Shown here one piece after another: positions 58,478 to 64,000 of a stretch of DNA of 64,000 bases. The DNA is taken from contig NC_011679.1 in assembly GCF_000150955.2 (NCBI RefSeq), positions 806,001-870,000 of the forward strand, written 5' to 3'. Under the pieces are notes generated by a model that saw only the letters and a list, made by a program, of their open reading frames with translations, had not been told where the DNA came from and ran no database searches. The position numbers were made by a program, and so were the translations under genes. Each line of letters starts with the position of its first letter. Position 1 is the first letter of the stretch. This DNA comes from Phaeodactylum tricornutum CCAP 1055/1 (lineage: Eukaryota; Bacillariophyta; Bacillariophyceae; Surirellales; Neidiaceae).

Positions 58478-60622
58478 TTAAAATCTTTGTCGTACTTTAT
58501 TACTGGTGTGCCGTCCTTCATTGGCTGCTATGCTCAGCTGTCGTTTAACTGCCCTCTCATCCAAATGGTCTGGAATTTGTTCTGTATATTCCTGGGAATG
58601 AACTGATTCAGCAAGGTTGAATGGGTAAAGGGAGCGCCGCTTCGAAAAAATAGATCCCTCGACACAGTACGGAATAACCCCATACTGGTTACTATCGATG
58701 AATCCTACCCATCCCAGACTGGCAAAAGAAACGTCCATTACATATCTTCCGGATGCAGAAACAAATTCCTTATAACCCGCCACGAATCTCCCATCCGGGG
58801 CAGTCTCAGTCAAAAATGGTAGTAAGGGAAGCGAATATTCATCGGCCAGCCCCCTCACTTCGTTTCTAGTTGCTTCAAAAATTCGTTCTTTTACTCTTGC
58901 AATGTGAAATGATGGGATGGTGGCTCGATCCGGAGCTCTTGATGTTGGAACAACCCGAAGTCTCAGAGATGGATGTAAAAAAGCCTGTGCATTTATATGA
59001 TGCTTCGCCTGCACTACATCTATACGGCCCAAAACGCAGGTCTCCTCGTCTTCGTCCCATATGCCTTTCGTGTTTTCTTCATCCTTGCCCATCCAGCTGG
59101 CTTCGATTAAGAGGCTCTGTCCCTCCCGTAACGATACTTTCAACCCATTCCTTGAAGCCGGAATAGGAATTGCTTCTGGGCGAGTGAGTGGTTCCATCAA
59201 GTGTGCAGGGAAAATTTTGTATTGAAGCGCACGTGGACTAATAACACCGGGTGTGTCCCACAAAGCGTGAGAGTCCGAAGGAAAACATGGCACGCGAACT
59301 GCTTGCAGCGTGGTACCGGGTAGATTCGATCCGGTGACTTTCAAATTCTTGATCGTGGCTCTCCGTTTTACAGCGAATCGATTTTGTCCCTTTAAATACA
59401 CCGATTCAGCAATTAAAGGTGACAATGTTTTCACCAAACTTGATTTTCCGACGTTGGCAGTGCCGATGACGAACACATCTCTACCTCCTAGCTGCAGGAG
59501 TATGCTTTCAGCCAACCGCACCAATCCGACGCCATTTGTAGCACTAACATCGAAGACGGATGTAAATCGGACGCCGGACATTGCCTCAATTCTCCGAGTT
59601 ATATTCATCACATCACTTTCGCTGCAACGAGGCAACAGATCAATTTTGTTTATCACCAATATCACCGGAATGCTTCCAATAGTTCTACGCAGATGCTTAA
59701 CGACAGTGTGTTCCGGATCAGTGGCATCCACCACCATTATACACATTCCAAACTTGCGTCGGGCTACAATGAAGCGTAGCTGCTCGCTAAAGACTTTGGG
59801 TTCAATATCGCGCAAGGCATCGTAGGCTCCCCAAATATCATTTCTTTGTAACGATTGACAGCGACTACAGAGAAAACTATCCATTGGGCGTGTCGCATAA
59901 TCTCCAACATCCATGTAACGAGTTTTCTTCTGTATTCTTTTGCTTAAAGATGACGTATGCTCCATGGTATCTTCGCCACCGACAAGGCGAGTTCCTGTTA
60001 TGTTCGCTGAGTCTGTATTGTTCGACCTTCTACCGGATACCTTGGCTGAAACAACTTGTGTCCCGCAGCCAGAGCAAAGTTTCGGTACAGCATTTGATAT
60101 TCGTTTGCCAGCACTGTGCTGCTGGAGAACTACCCGGCCTTTCACTCCTCTTGGAGGCGAGCCGCCAGCTTTGTTCGGTTTGCGCGTGGCGATTTTGCTC
60201 GAGGACGAAATGGTTCCGGGAGCACCCGGGTGTTTCTTCCCTTTGGAGCTGCTCGGTTGTTTCTGTACCGGCGACTGCTGTTTCTTTTTACTGCTGCCCT
60301 TCTTTTTTGACTTTGGGCTTTTTGCAGCAACGGCAAAACGGCGAGATACTGTTGCTGTGGGGGCTAGTTTGGACGATAGGAACGTATACGACCTTCCTAA
60401 TTCCGCTAGCAAAAAGGGACCAGCGGAAAGATGTTGCTGGGCGGACCAAGAAAACGCTGCCGTTGCTGTTTGGTAAAGGTATTGCTGATTGTTGTAGCGA
60501 TCTATCGTTGTTACGACACTGCTCGCTGGGAACACAGGAGTCGGCTGTTGTAATTTCATCGCGGTCAAGCCTTTTCGCGGAGAGGCGCCTAGTCGTATCC
60601 CTGTTCTAATCGATCGCAACAT
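58478..60622 (-). CDS. Circularly permuted GTPase, YqeH/NOA1 family
   Basis: The product has 714 residues from ATG 60622. A basic, Ser-rich presequence without a hydrophobic core suits a mitochondrion. Residues about 100-165 are Lys/Ser/Pro-rich. Two CxxC pairs (LCSGCGTQ near 180 and FLCSRCQSL near 255) form the YqeH zinc finger. The G motifs come in permuted order: VINKIDLL (G4), then VFDVSATNGVG (G5), then IGTANVGKSSLVKTL (G1) and LWDTPGV (G3). This order defines the family. Such GTPases assist assembly of the small ribosomal subunit in mitochondria, plastids and bacteria. Whether this copy serves mitochondrion or plastid is not certain. Its 3' end faces the PGAP1-like gene. Confidence 0.9.
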   Translation of the reverse strand: MLRSIRTGIRLGASPRKGLTAMKLQQPTPVFPASSVVTTIDRYNNQQYLYQTATAAFSWSAQQHLSAGPFLLAELGRSYTFLSSKLAPTATVSRRFAVAAKSPKSKKKGSSKKKQQSPVQKQPSSSKGKKHPGAPGTISSSSKIATRKPNKAGGSPPRGVKGRVVLQQHSAGKRISNAVPKLCSGCGTQVVSAKVSGRRSNNTDSANITGTRLVGGEDTMEHTSSLSKRIQKKTRYMDVGDYATRPMDSFLCSRCQSLQRNDIWGAYDALRDIEPKVFSEQLRFIVARRKFGMCIMVVDATDPEHTVVKHLRRTIGSIPVILVINKIDLLPRCSESDVMNITRRIEAMSGVRFTSVFDVSATNGVGLVRLAESILLQLGGRDVFVIGTANVGKSSLVKTLSPLIAESVYLKGQNRFAVKRRATIKNLKVTGSNLPGTTLQAVRVPCFPSDSHALWDTPGVISPRALQYKIFPAHLMEPLTRPEAIPIPASRNGLKVSLREGQSLLIEASWMGKDEENTKGIWDEDEETCVLGRIDVVQAKHHINAQAFLHPSLRLRVVPTSRAPDRATIPSFHIARVKERIFEATRNEVRGLADEYSLPLLPFLTETAPDGRFVAGYKEFVSASGRYVMDVSFASLGWVGFIDSNQYGVIPYCVEGSIFSKRRSLYPFNLAESVHSQEYTEQIPDHLDERAVKRQLSIAANEGRHTSNKVRQRF

Positions 60623-61135
60623 GCTTGCATAACAGCTACCCTGGAAAAAGGTGATGGGAGTGCAAGGAAAGGACGCTAGACTGTGTCACTTGAGCTTCTC
60701 TAGTTGTGCATGAGGAGAGAAGCCAGATCAACAAAAGAAACTTGTTTGGTAGTAAGGGTGATTGAAGGTGGACGAGGTTTTATCACAGTCAATGATTTCG
60801 AGGTGTTCGATTTTTCCTCGGATGGATTTTGCTGGTTCCACCAAAATGGCGTCTGGCCTCCCGTAGGCACTGGTTGCCGTACCGTATTAGTGTGGGAAGG
60901 AATACCCTGACCCTGAAAACGCAGAACCCCCTACATTTTGTACGATGACCTCTCTAGCTAGTGTTGATCAAAGATTTCAAGTATCCAGCGTGTTGTGCCA
61001 TGCATCGAAATTTCCATACTTTTCTGACGTGCATCCTTCAAATACACTTCAGAAACCCTTGACTATCCTACGTCAGATGAGGTATATTCGCTTACACAGA
61101 AGTGTTGCTTCTCTCTTCAGCAAAAACCTTAACCT
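60623..61135. promoter_or_regulatory. Intergenic upstream of the GTPase gene
   Basis: About 510 bases without a supported gene. TCACAGTCA at 60783-60791 lies 160 bases before the GTPase ATG on the other strand. Confidence 0.45.
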
Positions 61136-61966
61136 CTACGAGATGACACACTTCTCTGATTTGGAATCGGCATCGCGTTGGGGATGATAGTTAGGCTGGA
61201 GCTCGCGATCAACAAATTCTACCCAACGAAAATATTCGTGATGTCCTCCATACTGTCCATGGGAAACATATTCCTGTTTGTGGCTAACAAACACTTCTAC
61301 GCCTTTCACGGCAAAATTGGGCTGATGCGAGTGGACAATTTCCTTCAATTTTTCAATATTCCACATTTTGGTATGCTTTCCAGCTCCCTCATTCACAATT
61401 GCTAGAATTAGAGCATCGTAGGCATCCATCAAGCCCTTCCTGGCAATAATTTCTTCGACTTGAACCGGTATCTTTTCTTTGAGGCGTTTCCGACCCCCCA
61501 TCTGCCGCAATTCTTCCACGCCCACACCATTAGGGAATTTCAATGTAGCGTACATGGTCTTGATTACTTGGCCACTTAGGTTGGCGACATCGTATTGGGG
61601 AACATACATTCCCGCAATATCAACATCGATAAACTCCAACCAACGCCTAACTCCCGAACCGGATTCGCGCTTACACAAGGCCACTTTCACGCCTTTGGAG
61701 GCAAACAGATCGCGAAACTGATCAATGATGGAAACGAATTCTTGATCTCTCCACCGACCAAACACGTTACGGGTTCTACTCGCGTCCACAACACTTTTCA
61801 CCAAGTCGTCGTAGACAGCAATCAGTCCTTTCTTTTCGAGGAGTTCCTTGAGATCGGGGGGACACTTTTCTTGGAGCCCTTTCTTACCACTGTTCAATTC
61901 TTCCACGGCGACGCCTTTGGGGACGGCATGGTTGCCATCCGCGACTACAGTGCCTTCGACATACAT
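61136..61966 (-). CDS. Unidentified protein of two internal repeats with CaaX tail
   Basis: The product has 276 residues from ATG 61966. Two repeats of about 120-140 residues align: VPKGVAVEELNSGKKGLQEK with FPNGVGVEELRQMGGRKRLK; KGLIAVYDDLVKSVV with KGLMDAYDALILAIV; FASKGVKVALCKRES with FAVKGVEVFVSHKQE; and RRWLEFIDVDI with FRWVEFVDREL. The unit reads as helix-helix-strand and may be a small ligand- or protein-binding fold I do not recognise. No signal peptide or membrane helix is present. The C-terminus KCVIS is a farnesylation box (CVIS). The same four residues end the kinase at 42121-45273. Membrane anchoring is inferred. Confidence 0.75.
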   Translation of the reverse strand: MYVEGTVVADGNHAVPKGVAVEELNSGKKGLQEKCPPDLKELLEKKGLIAVYDDLVKSVVDASRTRNVFGRWRDQEFVSIIDQFRDLFASKGVKVALCKRESGSGVRRWLEFIDVDIAGMYVPQYDVANLSGQVIKTMYATLKFPNGVGVEELRQMGGRKRLKEKIPVQVEEIIARKGLMDAYDALILAIVNEGAGKHTKMWNIEKLKEIVHSHQPNFAVKGVEVFVSHKQEYVSHGQYGGHHEYFRWVEFVDRELQPNYHPQRDADSKSEKCVIS

Positions 61967-62116
61967 AATGATTCGGAATTATGAGCGAAAATTGGAAAAG
62001 CAGTCGTCATCCCTCTGGCATCAAACACGACTAAAACCCGGTTCTTTCCTCGAATTCTACTGCTCCACGTAGGATATGCCCTAATTGTCAATCTCCTGTA
62101 AAAAACAAGAGACAAA

Positions 62117-62272
62117 ACGCTGAAGGGGATGGGAAAAGGTGAAAAACTCGCTAAAGGGGACAGAACGTGTTCTCTCTAAGTAGCTTCATTTGGCGCCAGT
62201 ATATCGTTATATATTTAAACTATTTAAACTAAATGCCAAAATATTTGTCACGGATGCCAACCGTTGCCGAAA
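62117..62272 (+). repeat. Left arm of the inverted-repeat cassette
   Basis: It shares TCGCTAAAGGGGACAGAA, TAGCTTCATTTGGCGCCAGT and ACGGATGCCAACCGTTGCC with the right arm on the other strand. Confidence 0.8.
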
Positions 62273-62350
62273 GCTGGCCAGCAAGGTATCACTGTCAACA
62301 CCACTCCCTCCTCTCATTGAAATTTACGGTCCAAACATTGCAAACTGAGC

Positions 62351-63299
62351 ATGAGGATAGCCGTCAAAGATATCCTTCCTTCCTTCAAAGCTCTCCAAGC
62401 TGCATGGTTCAGCCACAAACACGTGCTCAATAAAAGGTACAGAACTTTGGAGGCAACCACTGGAACGGACTCGACCCCGCGTCACAATGACGATGATAAA
62501 GAAAAGCAGCGTGGATCGGTAGTCCTCGCCACAGCGGAACCGTGGGAACAACATTCCGTCACCGAAAAAACTCTACGCCGGACTCGCCTTAAGCGCTGTA
62601 TTTACGCCCTCGTCGTCTTGCTGGGAATCGTGGGGCTCGTACTGGGCGTAACCTTGGGGATTACCAACCGCACGAACAGTCGCACCGACAGCCAAACGAC
62701 TGCAATAACGGCGAACGACGGTACAACTACCGGGACGCCAACGGCAATTGTGACAGTTTGAATGGCGACACCGACAATGCACTCTCTGTGTCACAAACGT
62801 CCCACGTCGTAGCTTGGCCGGTAGCCACTTCCTGTCTGGATGAACCATCTCGGCCACTCGTACTGGTTTCTTGTGGCGCCACGGAAACGGTACGTATTCG
62901 CACCGTCCAAAACGCTAACCGCACCCTCACGAGCGATCGCACCAACGTAGCCACGTGCGTCCCCAATCAGCTCGCCAATTTCGCAAGGTAGGCGGTTGCC
63001 TTTTGGGACTGTACCGGCACCGTGCCGGGGTCCGTCGGCCCCGTCCAAGCGGTGTTGTCCCCGTCGCTCCCTGCCGACACCGCCAATAACGTTGCGGACG
63101 AGCCCCGACCAGTACTGTGAAGGGATGCTGACGGAAATTCTGGATCCCATCATAGGCCTCATTCCTGCTAATCCAGCCACCTGAAAAGTCCGTTGGCGGG
63201 CAACTGTCCCTTCGTTCGATGGTTGAATCGATGATATCATCTTTGCCGAACGCACCGAAATTCTCGCCGCTGATTTACAACCCAAACTAACCAAGGGGC
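62351..63299 (+). pseudogene. Decayed membrane-protein gene inside the cassette
   Basis: The first frame (62351-62761, 136 residues, ATG start) encodes a polar N-terminus and one membrane helix (CIYALVVLLGIVGLVLGVTL) with a Thr-rich stalk. Downstream frames continue with protein-like sequence but in shifting phases. These include VVAWPVATSCLDEPSRPLVL with VRIRTVQNANRTL (62758-62991), then MLTEILDPIIGLIPANPAT (ending 63183), then VGGQLSLRSMVESMISSL further on. Several frame changes and stops break it, so the product is not made whole, though the first 136 codons could still be read. The original looks like a type II membrane protein with a Cys-bearing extracellular domain; family unknown. Confidence 0.5.
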
Positions 63300-63489
63300 A
63301 GGTCGTCGACCAGCCAAATTGTCAATTATCAAGGCCTTCTATTGCGTTTTGAGAGAGGCCAAACAAAATCAAACTACTCCTTGTCGTGGAGCCATTGCTA
63401 GAATATACTGTACAGACTTGTTTCCTTGACAGTGGGAGATGGGTTGCCCTGAGATCTCTCATCGAAAGCGCTGCGATATACCTATACAT

Positions 63490-63645
63490 TTTCGGCAACG
63501 GTTGGCATCCGTGACAAATATTTTGGCATTTAGTTTAAATATTTTGAATATATAACAACATACTGGCGCCAAATGAAGCTACTTAGAGAGAACACTTTCT
63601 GTCCCCTTTAGCGAGTTTTTCACCTTTTCCCATCCCCTTCAGCGT
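63490..63645 (-). repeat. Right arm of the inverted-repeat cassette
   Basis: The reverse complement of the left arm, with few differences clustered near its middle (around the TATATA stretch), which implies a recent origin or homogenisation. Confidence 0.8.
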
Positions 63646-64000
63646 AAAACAACGAATCAAAGAAGAACCACGCACGATTCAAGTAAAAATCAAATTGACT
63701 TTTACCGTTAGAGCTAATATCAATCGAAGGCAAGGGGCGCTTCAATTAAATCGCCGACTATGAAAACGCAAAAGGATAAAATCCGCGACTGTTTGGACGA
63801 TAGGTCGTGAAACGTCCACCTATCGACTCTGTCGCAAAAGCAGTCATACACCAGTGTGACTCAACCGAACTATTTGCGCGCTCCGGTCTCCTTTATCTAC
63901 TTCTTTAGCTAGCTAGTAGCATTCCCTAACGAACAGCCCAGAAAAAAAAAACGTCGAACATTAGTACAAATTCCAGTTACTGGCACTTCAACATACCAGC
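63646..64000. other. Right edge, nothing recognised
   Basis: No coding frame, repeat or RNA gene is supported here. It may be upstream sequence of a gene beyond the window. Confidence 0.35.

Larger units (their letters stand above)
62117..63645. mobile_element. Inverted-repeat cassette, 156-base arms, decayed gene inside
   Basis: The left arm (62117-62272) and right arm (63490-63645) are inverted copies of equal length with only about six mismatches, both starting ACGCTGAAGGGGATGGG at the outer edge. The 1.2 kb between them holds a broken membrane-protein gene. Long arms around a host-like gene resemble a gene-carrying Mutator-type (Pack-MULE-like) element. However, no transposase and no clear target duplication were found, so a segmental inverted duplication remains possible. 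Confidence 0.65.

Overview
The window reads as nuclear DNA of a diatom, most likely the pennate diatom Phaeodactylum tricornutum. Genes are compact, and the introns I could place are about 56 to 85 bases long with GT/AG ends. Two nucleus-encoded proteins carry the diatom plastid presequence, a signal peptide ending just before a Phe as in the ASAFAP motif. A ferric reductase and a siderophore-binding protein lie head to head, an arrangement I recognise as the FRE2/FBP1 iron locus of that species. The species call is from memory and was not searched.

Layout. 1-9.8 kb: a partial helical protein, a TLDc protein, a four-exon O-fucosyltransferase-like enzyme, an unidentified protein and a lipocalin. 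9.9-16.4 kb: a graveyard of mobile DNA with a decayed piggyBac-like element, a broken Copia gag fossil and copies of an unnamed repeat. 16.8-18 kb: a sulfotransferase-like gene. 18.5-21.9 kb: more repeats, including a 0.5 kb relative of the piggyBac-like element. 22.3-32.2 kb: a plastid DUF1995 protein, a Golgi-type glycosyltransferase-like protein, an F-box/LON-like protein, a low-complexity two-exon gene, TRAPPC5 and a calmodulin-lysine methyltransferase homologue. 32.4-34.8 kb: a 2.4 kb element with inverted ends. 35.2-40.3 kb: FRE2 and FBP1. 40.9-49.5 kb: a METTL21-type methyltransferase, a PH-like/kinase protein with a CaaX tail, an amino-acid transporter and a secreted Ser/Pro-rich protein. 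51.2-62 kb: the sulfolipid gene SQD1, a small secreted Ser/Pro protein, a PGAP1-type GPI deacylase, a circularly permuted YqeH/NOA1 GTPase and a two-repeat CaaX protein. 62.1-63.65 kb: a decayed membrane-protein gene enclosed by near-identical 156-base inverted arms.

How the genes relate. Several serve the secretory and surface route: O-fucosyltransferase-like, sulfotransferase-like and glycosyltransferase-like enzymes, TRAPPC5, PGAP1 and the secreted Ser/Pro proteins. SQD1 and the DUF1995 protein work in the plastid. FRE2 and FBP1 act together in siderophore-iron uptake and share one promoter region. There are no operons.

The most unusual signal is a nine-base near-palindrome, T-Y-ACAGT-Y-A (TCACAGTCA or TTACAGTTA). 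It occurs about 20 times exactly, and about a dozen more times as close variants. Almost all copies lie between genes, often within a few hundred bases of a start codon.
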